This document shows positions 10,230 through 21,894 of a stretch of DNA of 64,000 nt, piece after piece (within the stretch, counting starts at the first letter, position 1; each line of letters opens with the position of its first letter). Location: NCBI RefSeq assembly GCF_003573695.1, contig NC_039360.1, forward strand, positions 61,226,815-61,290,814, written 5' to 3'. Made by a program: the position numbers and the translations under genes. The DNA is from Papaver somniferum (taxonomy: Eukaryota; Streptophyta; Magnoliopsida; Ranunculales; Papaveraceae). The notes beneath the pieces are model-generated. The model was not told where the DNA came from. It searched no databases and was given only the letters and a program-made list of their open reading frames with translations.

Positions 10230-11400
10230 GATGTAAGCACATCTAGCTTTCCGGATATACCAGCAAGCAGTTGCATAAATATTGCTACTGGAGTGGTTAG
10301 CTCTAGAATCAAACCAAGAGTTTAACCAATCCAGAAAGTTTGTGGTGGAATCAAACTTTCTATGGGATCAATGGTCCAAGCAGTAAATACCAAACTGACA
10401 TAGCAACATGGCAATTCAGGAACATGTGAGTCATAGTTTCCTCCCCACTATTGCATAGCTTGCAAATGGTGTCAATATAATTGAGAATGCTAGCAGTTTT
10501 AGCATTTACGAGGAGAATTCCATGAGCATATTTCCAAAGAAAAATCTAGATGGCTGGAGCAATATCTATACTCCACAGAGCTTGCCAGTTGCAGGTATGC
10601 ATATCATTTATATATAAAGTATCCATCTTGGCTCTGTAGAGGGATTTCACTGGAAAGTCTCCAGATTCAGTTATGTTCCACATGATTTGATCATTTTCAC
10701 CTGATTGGGTGGCAGTGTCTAGGATAACCTTGACAATAATGGGAGTGAACCAATCATTAACCAGAGTTGTATTCCAATCACCATTGTGTAAGACGAGGTT
10801 TTCAACCATAAGAATATTAGAAGGGAAGTTAACAGGTTTAGGGATTTGAGTTGTGATGGTAGGAATTCAGATATCCTCCCAAATTTTGATGTTCTTGCCA
10901 TTGCCAATTCTCCCGGAGGTATGTTCTTGAATGTTGTTGATGCCTTTTAGGATCCCTTTCCATATCCATAAGTTCCCCAATTTAGGCTTGATATTCATAT
11001 TGAGAACATTTCTTCCAATTAAGTACTTTGCATCCATGAGATGGTACCAGAGGGAATCTTTGTCTTTTTCTAATCTCCGGTCAATTTTGGTGATCATAGC
11101 ACTATTGAAATGCTACATGTTCAAGAAACCCAAACCTCATAGATCCTTGGGTTTACACACAACAGTCCAAGCTTTGGGGTAGTAGCCTTTTGGGTTGTCT
11201 AAGCTTTTACCCAAGAAGAAATCTATTTGAAGCTTGTTCAGGTCTTGACAGGTTTTCTTTGGGTGTTTGAAACAATTCATCTGGTATATACTGATAGTGG
11301 AGGTGATAAAGTTAATGTGGACAGTGGCAGTGTCTAAGATAACCTTGGCAGTAATAAGAGTGAACCAATCATTAACAAGAGTTAGTTAGTTGTGGTTGGT
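10230..11400 (-). pseudogene. LINE (L1-type) remnant: end of reverse transcriptase ORF and zf-RVT
   Basis: The minus strand carries, from high to low coordinates, LINE-type RT C-terminal sequence (motif MITKIDRRLEKDKDSLWYHL near 11097-11040), GRIGNGKNIKIWEDI, then a domain ending CKLCNSGEETMTHMFLNC around 10460-10400. That is the C-x2-C...H-x4-C pattern of the zinc-binding region in plant LINE reverse transcriptases (zf-RVT). Several stops and frame changes interrupt it, and catalytic RT motifs are absent, so it is a 5'-truncated dead copy. Confidence 0.7.
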
Positions 11401-11501
11401 GATGTCACAAACTGCCAAAATGAATGGCCATTGTGATGCTAGATCAAAGTTTCTCTAGCAGTATTTTCTTCATTCTCTTACAAGGTAGTAACCTAATGAT
11501 T

Positions 11502-12956
11502 TGTTAGAGCATAACTCGGTTGAACTCACCAAGCGTTAGTATGTCAATTTTGGTTATCATATTTTAGTACCAAAACTCATCTAGAGTTGTTTGATTAAAT
11601 ATTAGAGTCAACTTTGTTTAGGTTAGACTAGAAAGTCTAAGAATGTTGAGACGTACAAGTATTACTCTGAAGACCTGAAGAATGTGAACAAGTAACGACT
11701 ACAACGCCGACATCATCCTTCTACTTGAGGTTATCATTCAAGTCATCCTATATTGAATTAAAACATAACATGCGAAGATGTATATATTGTATGTAATACT
11801 CTAGTGATGTGACTTGGTCATAATAGTATGATCAAAGTGTCAAGGAAAACATATTACGAAGTATGAATGCTTATCTTTTGAGAATCTTCTCTTCTGATAT
11901 AAGATTCACTCAGACTAGATAAAAGTATCTACGAGATCTTTAGAACCATCTTCACATCTAAAGACATCTTGTGATAATCCATTGTTAACGGACTCCGTTC
12001 TGTGCGTGATTGATCATAAGAGGATTCAAGTGTTGTTGTGCAGGTTTTGAAGACAATTGAAGACGAAGAAGAATTCTTATTAGTTTTTCTATCTTGTGGA
12101 TTTAGTGCACAAACCTTGATCGGCTCCAACTAGAATCGATTTATCTTTGATAGATCTGATTGAATAGTTGCGTGAGATCGGCATCGCTTTATAGTTTCTC
12201 TTTGAGATCTATAATTGATTGTGAATCTAAACTTGGTTATTTCGGCAATCATTGGATAGATTGATCTAACTAGACAAAGGAGTTTATTACATTAAACATA
12301 AGAGACTTTCTCGACAACTCATCTTATCTTCTAGCAAGATTGATTAGAGTGGTTACCAAACAGATTCCTCCTTTGTTGTTTGGAATACGATCCAAAGGAC
12401 TTGCTATTCACGTGCGTGACTCTAGAAGTCGAAGGCGCGGGGATACTGAGGGAACTAACTATCTAAGGGTAGTCTGCTTGGTCTCAACTATACGAAGTTG
12501 GTATTATATTTTGTATAGAGGCTTAATTCTGAGAGTATCCAAAACTGGACTAGGTCCCCGGGTTTTTCTGTATTTGTGCTTTCCTCGTTAACAAGATCTT
12601 GCTGTTTCTTTTACTTTGTTTTCCGCATTATAATTGTTATTATAATTGAGTAAAATGCACAAATATGTTAAATATGTAATACTTGATATTGATCTTATAG
12701 AGTTTCGGTTATTACCGAATCTATTACCAAGTATACACTTTGTTGTCATATCGTCTCGATCTTATATCCATAGTCAATCACACAAGTGATCTTGTTATTG
12801 TGTTGTCTCTATCTCGTATCCATAAACGATCACACGAAGTGTGAACCGAGTTTGTTGTGTTTTCCCGACTCTGTCCATAGACGATCACATTCAGTAGAGG
12901 ACTTATAGGTTGATAAATAAAAGATTGTGGTGTGTTCAGGAACCCTCGTCTTTTCA
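11502..12956 (+). repeat. Isolated SIRE-type copia LTR
   Basis: It begins TGTTAGAGCATAACTCGG, like the LTRs at 26841 (TGTTAGAGCATAGCTCGG) and 32800, shares the block CCCCGGGTTTTTCTGTATTTG...CCTCGTTAAC (about 12556-12593), and ends CCCTCGTCTTTTCA. No element interior follows on either side and I see no target duplication (TGATT before, TTTTT after). It is either a solo LTR or a truncated end. Three imperfect copies of a CATA..CGATCACA segment lie at about 12757-12890. Confidence 0.6.
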
Positions 12957-13179
12957 TTTTTTTTAATTCATTTTTTCCCTTGCACGTTATTGATATTATT
13001 TGTATGAATACCAACTTCCATTTAAATGTTTTGAGGTGGATTATTATCGTTCTCAATAATTACGACTACGGGTGGTTTCCAATAATGTTTGTATAGCTAA
13101 TAACCCTCGTAAAGGATTTCTTATAATCATTCGAAAATTCAACCTGAACATGCAGGTATCACCAATAACATAGACGTAT

Positions 13180-13755
13180 AATATTAGTGTCAAATTATAG
13201 TCTTAAAACACATTCTTCTTTGAAAGCTTCCAATTATGGAAAGAGCTTCTCGAATCTTTTCTTAATGAGTTTTAACGATCTTCCATTATGATTTCCGTCT
13301 AGTGTCACAAAAAAAAATACGCACACGGTTCCAAAAAGAAACATAGGTTTCATCTATGCAAATGTTTACATCTTCGACCACTGAAAAACAAATCAATTAT
13401 GTTAGATAGTATTATTCAAAACTATTTCTAATGAAACAAATTATTAAAAGACTTACTCTTATAGCACCCGGTATAGTGGGATTGACTTCGTTTACGGCTT
13501 TCATTTCCTTTTTGAAAGCTTCGGATTCTTCGAAGAGTTTCTCGAATCTTTTCTTAACAATTTCCAAAGTTCTTTTGTTACGATTTCCGTTTAGTGCCAC
13601 AAAAACTATGAATATATGGTTCCAAAAATATAGGGAGGTTTGATCTATGTTGTTGTCTAGATCTTCATCATGTTGTCTGACCGTGACCCATGCTCTGACA
13701 ATAGCATTATCTTAAAAATAAGGGTAGGGAGTCATCATGGTGTTTTTTCTTATTT
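13180..13755 (-). pseudogene. Harbinger ORF2-like fragments, locally duplicated, split by Tat element
   Basis: Two versions of the same minus-strand segment lie at about 13200-13385 and 13436-13720. Each has a form of the FWN...KRFEKLF.E motif region; the second reads RAWVTVRQHDEDLDNN, then NKRTLEIVKKRFEKLFEESE. The RAWV...FW...R.W pattern fits the Myb/SANT-like ORF2 of PIF/Harbinger elements. The presumed 5' flank of the gene continues beyond the Tat insertion at 22721-22870, which contains the TAACGGCTA...CTAGTCGTTA sequence typical of such leaders. It is non-functional. Confidence 0.5.
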
Positions 13756-13760
13756 TTTTG
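13756..13760. repeat. Target-site duplication TTTTG, left
   Basis: TTTTG directly precedes the 5' LTR and is repeated exactly at 22716-22720 directly after the 3' LTR. A 5-bp duplication is usual for LTR element integrase. Confidence 0.85.
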
Positions 13761-14229
13761 TGTAGGATCAGAATCTCGCAGCAATAATGCCTCAACGAAA
13801 TTATTAACAACACAACACGACAGTGTCGCAGAACAACTTTAGAAACGACATAATAAACGACATCAGCCAAATCATGAGAAAGTGTGACGATCCTGCGAAA
13901 ATAAGGAAGTTTGCGAGATTGATATTTATAAGGTTGCGAGAATGTCGCAAGTCATATCCGAAAATAAAGGACAGATTAGTTTTCATCTACTATGTAATTC
14001 CCTATAAATAGCCGTTCAGTTGTAAAGGAAAGAGGGAGATCTTTTCTGAGTGAGAAGCAAGTAAATAGGACAGAGAAAATCTAGAGCAGTGGTTATTCTT
14101 GATTCCTTTATCTTTTCTTGTAAGATTGTTCAAAGATTAATCAATAAAATTAAGATTGTTAATCCAAAAATGAGTTGAATGTTAATGAAATCTTGTGAGG
14201 GGTGTAGTGTAGGATTTCCAGCAACTACA
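13761..14229 (+). repeat. 5' LTR of Tat element (469 bp)
   Basis: TGTAGGATCAG...CAACTACA. A TATA box CTATAAATA lies at about 14002-14010, some 220 bases before the LTR end. The LTR is unusually rich in GCGA/TCGC words. Compared with the 3' LTR it has an extra 12 bases near 13850. Confidence 0.9.
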
Positions 14230-14232
14230 TAA

Positions 14233-14250
14233 TGGCGCTAGAAACAGGGA
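14233..14250 (+). promoter_or_regulatory. Primer-binding site of Tat element
   Basis: TGGCGCTAGAAACAGGGA starts four bases after the LTR end. The position and TGG start are as expected for a tRNA 3' end complement; I do not assign the tRNA. Confidence 0.7.
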
Positions 14251-14367
14251 ACGAAGATTGAAAATCACCCTAGAAAGGTTGAAAGATTAATATTCTGATT
14301 TGTGGGAAATTAGAATAACTGGTGAAGAATTTTACGTAATTTCTTACAATTCATTAGTATTGAAGAA

Positions 14368-16789
14368 ATGGCTAGAAGGAGGAATATATCCGAACAACCA
14401 ACAACATCTAGAAGAAGAAGTAAAAGACTTGCTGGAAGGGAGAGAAGTGAAACAGGAGAATATACTAGAATAAGAAATGATGGAGAAAATCAAATTCAAC
14501 AACCAGTTCAAAAAACACTGGTACAAAATAGAACTATGGATTATGATAGAGTGAGCATACATACTTGGCGATCAAATTCAGCAGATGAAGAAGAAGAACG
14601 ACAAACGAGAAATAATAGACAAACAAAGGGAGGACAAGAAATAGTTGAAGGAATAATTCGTGAAGATAAGGAAATTGGAGCAGTAGAGATGTTGAGACGA
14701 AGAATGCATGAAGAAAGAAGAGCTGAGACAGAAGAGCGTGCAAATCTAACAAGGTAAAATCACGAATTGAGGATGGAAAATATGAGACTACAGAGTAGAA
14801 GATCAAGAAGTACTACAAGATCGTATTCAAGATCGACTAGAAGAGAGATGAGGCGAAACTTATCCACAGTTAATGCTGGAAATAATATTCGAGAAGAAAT
14901 ACGAAATCCGAATGAAGAACATCGTGAAGGTAGAGAAAGGACTGATAATCATTACGTTCCATAAAATGAAACTTTTGATGATAGGCAAAATGATAGAAAT
15001 CAGGAGAATGGACAACGTCAGGGACGAAATAATCAAGATGGCGAAGGGAATCGAGAGGAAGGAAGGAGAATTTTACATGAGAGAGAAACTCAAAGAAATC
15101 AACAAACGATTGAAGAAGAAATTGAAAGACACTATGCTGAACAAGCACGTTTAAATTGCGAACGTGAAAGATTGAGAGCGGAAATGGAAGAACAAGAGCT
15201 TCAAGAGGCAATTCGCCAGAACAATCATGACAATCGAGAAAGAAGGCGTACACAAAACCGGAATAACGGTAATCTCAATGAAGAGTATGATAGAGTACAG
15301 AGGAGGGCTGAAAAATAACGAATGGAATTGATAAGAAAGGGACAAAATCATGGAGGGGAAAATGAGAGACATCATCATATACGAATTCAAGATAGAGATG
15401 AGGAAGAGAACCGCAGGAGAAGACGAGATGAGGATGATGAAGAAGAAATGCAAAATTTCGCGAGAGAAGAAAGACATGAACGCAGAAGAAGGGAGGCGAA
15501 ATTAAAAAGACCAATGGATCAAAATTCAGGCATAAATGAACAAATCTTATAAGAATTGGAAGAAATGAGAGGAATGCTAAATAATAGAGGAGAAGTAGGC
15601 AGAAGATAATTAGATGAAGCTATAAAGAAGCTGCGAAAACTCCATTTACAAGAGAAGTACAACTAGGAGGAATACCTCCGAAATGCAATTTTCCCGCATT
15701 AACCAACATTTTTGACGGAACAACTTATGCAATTCAACACATTAAGCCTATGTGAGGTGCATGTTGCAGTGGGAAAATCATGATGTCGTATTGTGCAAGT
15801 ATTTTGTATCCAGTCTAACAGGAGAGGCGTTAAAATGGTTCGAAGGTCTACCAAAAAATACAATAACATCTTTCAATCACTTGCAGACCACATTCTTGGG
15901 GGCATATATAAGTAACAATTCTATGCGACCTGGTATTGAAGATGTGTTTGGATTAAAACAAAGGATTGACGAAAGTTTGAAGCACCTAACTAAAAGGTGG
16001 AGAACTATGTTTAGTGAAATGGCTGGCCGTGTGGATGAGAAATATCTTATCTTATTATTTATCAATGCTACGTTCGCAACCAATCTACTGTAGATCCAAA
16101 TTTTCAGAGTCAAGAATACAATCACAATGACTGAACTGCAAGAACTTCAGGAAGAGTATATTGCTCTAGAGGAAAGGCAAAATGAAATGGAATCATACCC
16201 AGTTGCGAACACCAATTCACAAGCAGCGAATGCAAGCTTATTACCTAAACTAATAAATACAGTGGCGAGCACTTCGCAAGTACAACAAGAAAAGGTTACG
16301 GGCAACAATCAACAGAAACTGGTGGCTATGGGAAGCCGAGATCAAGAGGAGTATGAAAGAGAAAGAAATTTCTACAATCGTGGTGGAAATAATAAGATTC
16401 AAAGACTTGATCAGCCGCAAGAAACTTATGGAGGTCAAAGACAAAATTATAATAGAGGACAAGGAGGTCACAAGGTAGTATGGGAAGAAATCAAGATGCC
16501 ACCTCTGAATGCAAGTGTGGAGAAAATATGGGAAGCTATAATTTTGATGGAGAATATACCAACACCATGGAACATGGGAACGGAACCACCTCAAAGCCGC
16601 AGAAGTCATGAGTTCTGTTCTTATCATCATTTTCACGGACATACTACAAATGATTGCAGAAATATAAAGAGAATTATTCTGAGAATGATAGATCAAGGAA
16701 AACTAAACCACTTTCTGGTAGGACACCCACAATCTCAACCATTACTACCACCACCACCAGAGCATCACAGAGTAAACACGGTAAAGTGA
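14368..16789 (+). pseudogene. gag: gag of Tat element, broken by frameshifts and stops
   Basis: The ATG at 14368 opens a very charged, Arg/Glu-rich N-terminal region (MARRRNISEQPTTSRRRSKR) that continues in the same frame past a stop at 14755-14757 and through 15322-15552. After a frame change, 15752-16093 encodes the conserved retrotransposon gag domain (LTGEALKWFEGLPKNTITSF, LKQRIDESLKHLTKRW). The next open stretch, 16127-16789, ends with CSYHHFHGHTTNDCR, the Tat-type zinc-knuckle variant. Gag would package element RNA. At least two frameshifts and two stops prevent full translation. Arg/Glu repeats make the N-terminal third low-complexity. Confidence 0.8.
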
Positions 16790-17608
16790 AAGAGAAGGAA
16801 ACGTTCTTCGTAGAAGTTGGTGCAAAAGCAAAGAATCTATTCTGTCACTCTATCGTACATTCATACAAGACAATTGAAGATTTTCATGACAATGTTTTGA
16901 GTAGAGTGTTCGCAAGAGACATGATGGAAGAGAAATTATGAACATTGCGAAAATCTCGCCACTAGAGGAATGGCAGAAGCAGACTATTTCTTTTACCGCA
17001 GAAGAAGTCCCGAAGGTGGAGAGGTACATGACAATCCATTGGTGGTAAAATTAGAAATTAATCCAAAACCGAAAGAAGATGAAGATGATGAAGCTGAAGA
17101 CTCATGGGCAATTAATAGGATTCTAATCGATACCGGAAGCTCTGTGAACATCTTATTCTATCATACTTATAAAACCATGGGAGGGAGAGATGATGATCTT
17201 ATACCATCAACATATAAGATATATGGTTTTAATGGTACTGCCAACAAGCCTAAAGGGGAGGTTACTATGCGAATTCCATTGAAGGGAATATCTTCTGAAA
17301 TCCTGTTCTGTGTTGTTGACGTAGAGTCACCCTACAATGCATTAATTGGTCGACCTTGGCTACATGGGATTCTAGGTGTAGCTTCAACTTTCCACCAGTG
17401 CATCAAATTCCCTCACCCCAGCGGTGTAGGAATCATAAAAGGAGATTGGGTTGAAGGAAAGAAATGTTACGAAACTGAGGTAGAATCCTGCGAAGGAAGA
17501 GCAAACAAGAAGGAAAGTTGGCGACGCAAAATCAAAGAGACACAAAGAAGTGAGAGATTGATGGTGGATGCAATCGAACGAAAAGAAGAAGAAATGTTGC
17601 GAAACTAA
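16790..17608 (+). pseudogene. Aspartic protease region of Tat element
   Basis: The linker before protease reads through different frames (QKQTISFTAEEVP around 16980). The open frame 16970-17608 then gives NRILIDTGSSVNILF with the DTG catalytic triad at about 17128-17136, FNGTANKPKGEVTM, and LIGRPWLHGILGV, the standard order of a retroviral-type protease. It would cleave the Gag polyprotein as a dimer. The reading ends at 17608 with a Lys/Glu-rich tail, and nothing resembling reverse transcriptase follows. The protease frame itself is uninterrupted. Confidence 0.85.
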
Positions 17609-18423
17609 TGCTAGCTCAGAATAAGAAATGGTGAACATACCACTACCAAGGAGCAGTAGAGAATAAAGAGAAGAGTGACAAGGTATAAAAAATGTGTATG
17701 AATGTTGATTTGTTGCGACAAATTTTCCAAAAAGTACATTTTACTGAATGATAAAAGATTGAGAAGTGCAAATACGATGTGATGATGTACGAGAATCTCG
17801 CAGAGATAATGAATTCTACAAAATACAATCATAGAACAATGACAAAAGAGAAAGGGGCGAACCTTTATGGCGTACACCCTAGTTCGCGAATACAATTCCG
17901 CAAGAGGTAAATGTAAGACCTAAAGTACGTCATATAAGGGGGTACCTGTTGCATGGCTCAGGGAAAGGCTAAACCGCCACCGGAACCTGAGTCATGGAGA
18001 TTTGGGATCAATAAAGCCCATCCGGGAGAGGCACCTTGGATTCTCAACTTAAGCATATGACTTAGGTTGGGCGACTAAGGTAATAAGGACTCTCCCAAGG
18101 AGTGCAAAATCTGACCAGGGCGCCGAGGTACACGGTTGAATCAAGAGTGTCAGGGGCGTCTGGAGCGTACCTTGCCATTCTTGACAAGTCTTGGCTTATA
18201 CTGCACTCGGCCCGAAGAAAACCCCACTTAGGGTGCAGTCTCGTAACCATAAACCCTACAGGTAAAAGGGATAAGAGGCTGCGAAAAAAACTGGTTGTGT
18301 TAAGACCGGATGGGAGGAGCCAAACCTTGTATGGTAGAGGTACTCCTCCTGAAGGGGAAACCATGGGGGAGATAGGCTAAGGGCGGCACCCTCATTAGGG
18401 AGATGATAAGTGTCTTAGATGCA
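17609..18423. other. Non-coding middle of Tat element
   Basis: Bases 17609-17935 are AT-rich with no gene. Bases 17936-18420 are GC-richer (CATGGCTCAGG, CCTGAGTCATGG and others) and look like the untranslated block that many Tat-type elements carry upstream of their 3' repeats. Open frames here on both strands have no motifs. This is the junction where RT, RNase H and integrase would be expected. Confidence 0.45.
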
Positions 18424-18740
18424 AATGTCATGAGGCTTTTTACTCGCAAGGGTATTAAGGCTTGTCATATTTGTGCGACAATCCTGAAGAGGCAATAATA
18501 CTAAAGAGAAAAGATAAGACGAGATCAATGGGTTTTCGCATGAAAGTGCGAAGACGTCCTGCGATTTCGTCGCAAGACGGCAATGTCATGGGGCTTTATT
18601 TTCGCAAGAAAATTTAGGCCTGTCATATTGTCGCAACTATCCTGGAGAGGCAATAATACAAAGAAAAAAGTTAAGGCAAGATCAATGGGTTTTTGCATGA
18701 AAGTGCAAGGACGTCCTGCGATTTTGTCGCAATGACAAGA
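18424..18740. repeat. Two-copy tandem repeat, period 158 bp
   Basis: AATGTCATGAGGCTTTTTA at 18424 and AATGTCATGGGGCTTTATT at 18582 begin two copies, each continuing with CTTGTCATAT / CCTGTCATAT, GAGGCAATAATAC, GATCAATGGGTTTT and GACGTCCTGCGATTT. The copies differ at many positions, so the duplication is not recent. Variable tandem repeats near the 3' end are common in Tat-lineage elements. Confidence 0.75.
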
Positions 18741-19166
18741 GGTGGCATAATAAGACCTTTAACTAGGAAGGCAAAATAAGACCACACAGGAATGAGATTT
18801 TGAAAAGAATCAAAATTCACTTCGCATATGATTGCGAAATTATACATAAACAACTGCGAAGTTGAGGCACAAAATAAGAAAAATCTGCAAAATCTCTCAT
18901 TTGGATACAAATAACAGAGGCAAGTATGGGAATGAATGAAATTAGAAAATGTTATTTGTCTCCACATGATAGATTTACGCAAAAATTCAAAAATTAATGA
19001 TTATGTTGATTAACCGTATTGCAAGGAAGAATTGTTTTAATGAATGCAGGTCGAAATGAAAGAAACTCATATATTAAGGAATATGGGGAACCAAAAGAAT
19101 TCGCAAATATACAAAAGAAGGAATAAATGTACAAGTATTACAGAAGATCAAAGAAAGAAACAAAGA

Positions 19167-19552
19167 CTACTTCTTAGTTGATCCTTCATCATCTTCATCA
19201 GACTTGTTCTCTTCTTCGTCTGCATCAGAACCTTTATCTCCATCAGAACCTTCATCACCATCAGATTCTTCATCATCAGCTTCGCTATCAGAGATGGTCA
19301 GACTAGGAATGTTCTTTGGGATCTCCTCCAAGAGACAAGGATAATCAGAGTGAGGAATACTATGGTCATCACAAACCATTTGAATAGTTTGATTGCGAAA
19401 ATGCAGAGCGTCGTTCTTAAAGTTCGCAACAGTGATCTTGATTTGATTCTTTAATCTAGAATATTTGTCGTTGCGAGAAGAAAGATTCTTTGCGAGTTCC
19501 TCTTTTTCAGCTTCAAGTTCCTCAACTCTTTGGCGATATCTACTTTCAGATC
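19167..19552 (-). other. Exon 6 of antisense gene
   Basis: It follows CTTCGCAG|. It encodes GSESRYRQRVEELEAEKEEL, NQTIQMVCDDHS, PSLTISDSEADDEESDGD and an acidic Gly/Ser/Asp repeat, ending TAG at 19169-19167. It is open for 128 codons in the phase set by exon 5. Confidence 0.65.
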
Positions 19553-19635
19553 CTGCGAAGCATATAGCAATTAATCAGTAACTTGATAAAAACTCGTGAA
19601 AAACCAAAGATTAATAAAGGAAAACAGTTAATGAC

Positions 19636-20186
19636 CTTCTCTCTCAGAAATCATATCTCTAATCAAGGCTGTATGCTCAACTTGGAGACTAACATTTACA
19701 CCTAAATCTTTTCTGGCGTTATCCAAGATTGTCGCGGCCCAAGCGAACTCATCATCACTATTTATAAGAAGACGAGAACGAACTTGGTTTTCTCTCTCGC
19801 TAAGCACAACATTTTGACGATTGGCTTCATATCGTTCAAGTTGAACCTCAAGAAGAGTCTCTTGGAATTTCGCCAAAGCCTTAACACCTTGATCAGAGAT
19901 ACGATCTTTATCATCTATAAGTTTGCTAATCTTGGTTCTTAATTCATTGATCTTCTCTTTAGAATTGAGATAAAAACGTTTAAATTGGTTGGCTAGACCT
20001 AAACAAGATATATGATCAATCTCTAAGAGGCGAAATTTGAATTTAAGTTCATTCAAAGGCAGAGATGAAATTTTATCATTAGAGAAACTATTCAAAGATT
20101 TATTAAGATGTTCAAGAAGAGTGTCATTATCTAGGGCATCGGGAAATGAACGAAGAAGAATGGCTTCATCAGAAAGACCATAATGT
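19636..20186 (-). other. Exon 5 of antisense gene
   Basis: It is open for 551 bases after TTTTTGCAG|, reading HYGLSDEAILLRSFPDALDN to RDMISERE. The donor GAAG|GTCATT leaves phase 1, which fits exon 6 (G joined to GA gives Gly) exactly. The length and absence of stops argue for selection on coding until recently. Confidence 0.65.
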
Positions 20187-20260
20187 CTGCAAAAAGGATT
20201 AATCAAATAAGATAAGACAATAGGATGAATGAATGAAAGGAAAGGAGAAAAATTGCATAC

Positions 20261-20510
20261 CATAGAGCTGATCATTAGATTTTTGAAGAGTAGAAATTTT
20301 GTTCCTTTGCGAAGAAGTGTCGGTTCCCAGTTGTTTGTTCTTCTCGCGAAGACCTTTAACTTCAGCTTCTAATTGTTCGTTCTTCTCACGAAGACCTTTA
20401 GCTTCAGTTTCCAGTTCTTCATTCTTCGTACGAAATTGAAGATTCTTCTTTTCAAGAATTTCGCGTCTCCTCTCCAAATCTGAGGCAACAACGAAAGAAG
20501 CTTTTCCAGC
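20261..20510 (-). other. Exon 4 of antisense gene (coiled coil)
   Basis: It starts after TTCGCAG| with AGKASFVVASDLERRREILE and contains two adjacent 13-residue units centred on KGLREKNEQLE and KGLREKNKQLG. The donor is TATG|GTATGC. The periodic Leu/Glu/Lys pattern predicts a coiled coil. Confidence 0.65.
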
Positions 20511-20593
20511 CTGCGAAGAAAATACAAAAAATAATTAAAATAAAAAGAAATTTTGAATCACAATAATGAAGAAGTAAAAATACGAAAACATAC

Positions 20594-20968
20594 CAAACTA
20601 TTGAGGGAATTTAGGAAGCTAGGAGTCACTGATCTGGAGACTCTACGAAGAGAACTATCACCATACAACAAAGGAGTATCGCAAATAGTTGCAAGAGCTT
20701 TGCATATACTGGCGAAGCAATTATCTCCCATCCCTTGCCAAGAATCAGAGAAGATACCAGATAACCGTGCCATAGAGGATTCAAGTGGAGAATCTTTATT
20801 CACAGCAGAGTCGTCATCATCATCTTTATTGTCTTCATCATCTTCAGAACCATCAGGGAAATGAACATCTGAAGGAGGAGGAGAATTCCCTCTGTTTATT
20901 TTCTTTGAAGAGGATGCAAATGATTTTCCTTTGCGAAGAATATCTTTACCCTTATCACCAGCGATAAC
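20594..20968 (-). other. Exon 3 of antisense gene
   Basis: It is 375 bases, phase 0 at both ends, open throughout, preceded by GAAG| and followed by |GTATGT. It encodes a Lys/Ser cluster (LRKGKSFASSSKKINRG), then an acidic run with five consecutive Asp, then SGIFSDSWQGMGDNCFASIC. Confidence 0.65.
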
Positions 20969-21203
20969 CTTCACACACAAATGAAGATAAGAAACATAGG
21001 CAACAATATATTGTTTAAAATCATAAAAGAATATTTCTTACCTCATCTGTGTATGAGCGAAGAGCTAGCAAGGTATTGGCTTTACTAGTCACGCGTTAGC
21101 TATCTTTCAGTTTCTGGATCTGTAGAATGTCACAAGAATCGGCGAAAAAAAGAGTAAAGATAAATAAAGAAACATAAAGTGGGCGAAATTAGAAGAAATA
21201 TAC

Positions 21204-21894
21204 CTCTTTCACTTTATCAGGCCAAGAGAATACCCAGGGTCGATAAGCGGTGAGATTCGTAGGAATGACATTAGAACCAGCAATATAGGGTCCTTTCAGC
21301 ATCAAGGGGAAGACGCACCATTTATCATCTTTGGATTGGCGAGGGGTTTTATTTATTCCAGAATGCCAATCAATGTCATGCATGAGCATTTAATCTTCAG
21401 CAATAACATCCTTCCTTTTCAAGCGAATACCCCAGCGAGTATTCACTTTCTTCATGGATATTAATTCATAATTTTCGAAGAAATTCGCTATTGTATACTT
21501 CTCAGCGACTATCTCTAGATCTACGAATTTAGGATCCCTAAGTTCTTTGGAATAAAGAGATCCTTTACCAGCACCACGGTTAGCGAACTCCAACATCAGA
21601 CGGATGCAATCCCCACTCAATTGGAAGATAGCTCGCGAAAATCCCGAGTGAGCGAGAATATCATAGAACAGAGGAATATCTGGGTCATAAAGAGGAATGG
21701 GGAGACCTGCGAGAATTTGACCCAGCGAAACTATGATTGATTGATCATCATAATGTTGATCAGAGAAAAGTTTGATAGAAAGAATTGACTTGGCACTTTC
21801 ACCAGGAATGGTAGAAAGTGTGAAACCTTTCTCGGAAAAGATCTTTTTGAACATCCTTTAAGGTTTTCTCATGTTTTTGACCACTTGGAGGCAT
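21204..21894 (-). pseudogene. Exon 1 of antisense gene
   Basis: The likely start ATG is 21894-21892 (MPPSGQKHEKT), needing one frameshift near 21845 to join the long frame; an alternative start is 21854-21852 (MFKKIFSEKG). One in-frame TAA at 21392-21390 is followed at once by open frame to the donor GAG|GTATAT at 21204/21203. Confidence 0.65.

Larger units (their letters stand above)
19167..21894 (-). pseudogene. Antisense six-exon gene inside Tat element (extra ORF, coiled-coil protein)
   Basis: Reading on the minus strand, six exons join with GT-AG introns: 21894-21204, 21119-21042, 20968-20594, 20510-20261, 20186-19636 and 19552-19167. Introns are 84, 73, 83, 74 and 83 bp. Phases agree at four of five junctions; at the fourth one nucleotide is missing. 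Exon 1 (SIIVSLGQILAGLPIPLYDP, LRDPKFVDLEIVAEKY) resembles the N-terminal domain of plant proteins called putative gypsy-type transposon (PF04195, from memory). Exon 3 is Ser/Asp-rich with basic clusters, exon 4 is a coiled coil with a repeated KGLREKN unit, exon 5 is helical, and exon 6 ends in an acidic SDGDEG tail and TAG. Damage: a frameshift near 21845 and TAA codons at 21392-21390 and in exon 2. Extra antisense ORFs are known in Tat elements; function is unknown. Confidence 0.75.

Noticed and set aside
13761..14229. Solo-LTR interpretation for the Tat LTRs
   Set aside because: Both LTRs, primer site, polypurine tract and a shared exact TTTTG duplication show one full-length insertion.
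18062..18380. Overlapping ~100-codon frames on both strands in the Tat element
   Set aside because: They lie in the GC-rich non-coding block with no motifs, and the two strands contradict each other.
20553..20864. Plus-strand frame of 103 codons
   Set aside because: It is the antisense of exon 3 of the minus-strand spliced gene, whose phases and splice sites are better supported.
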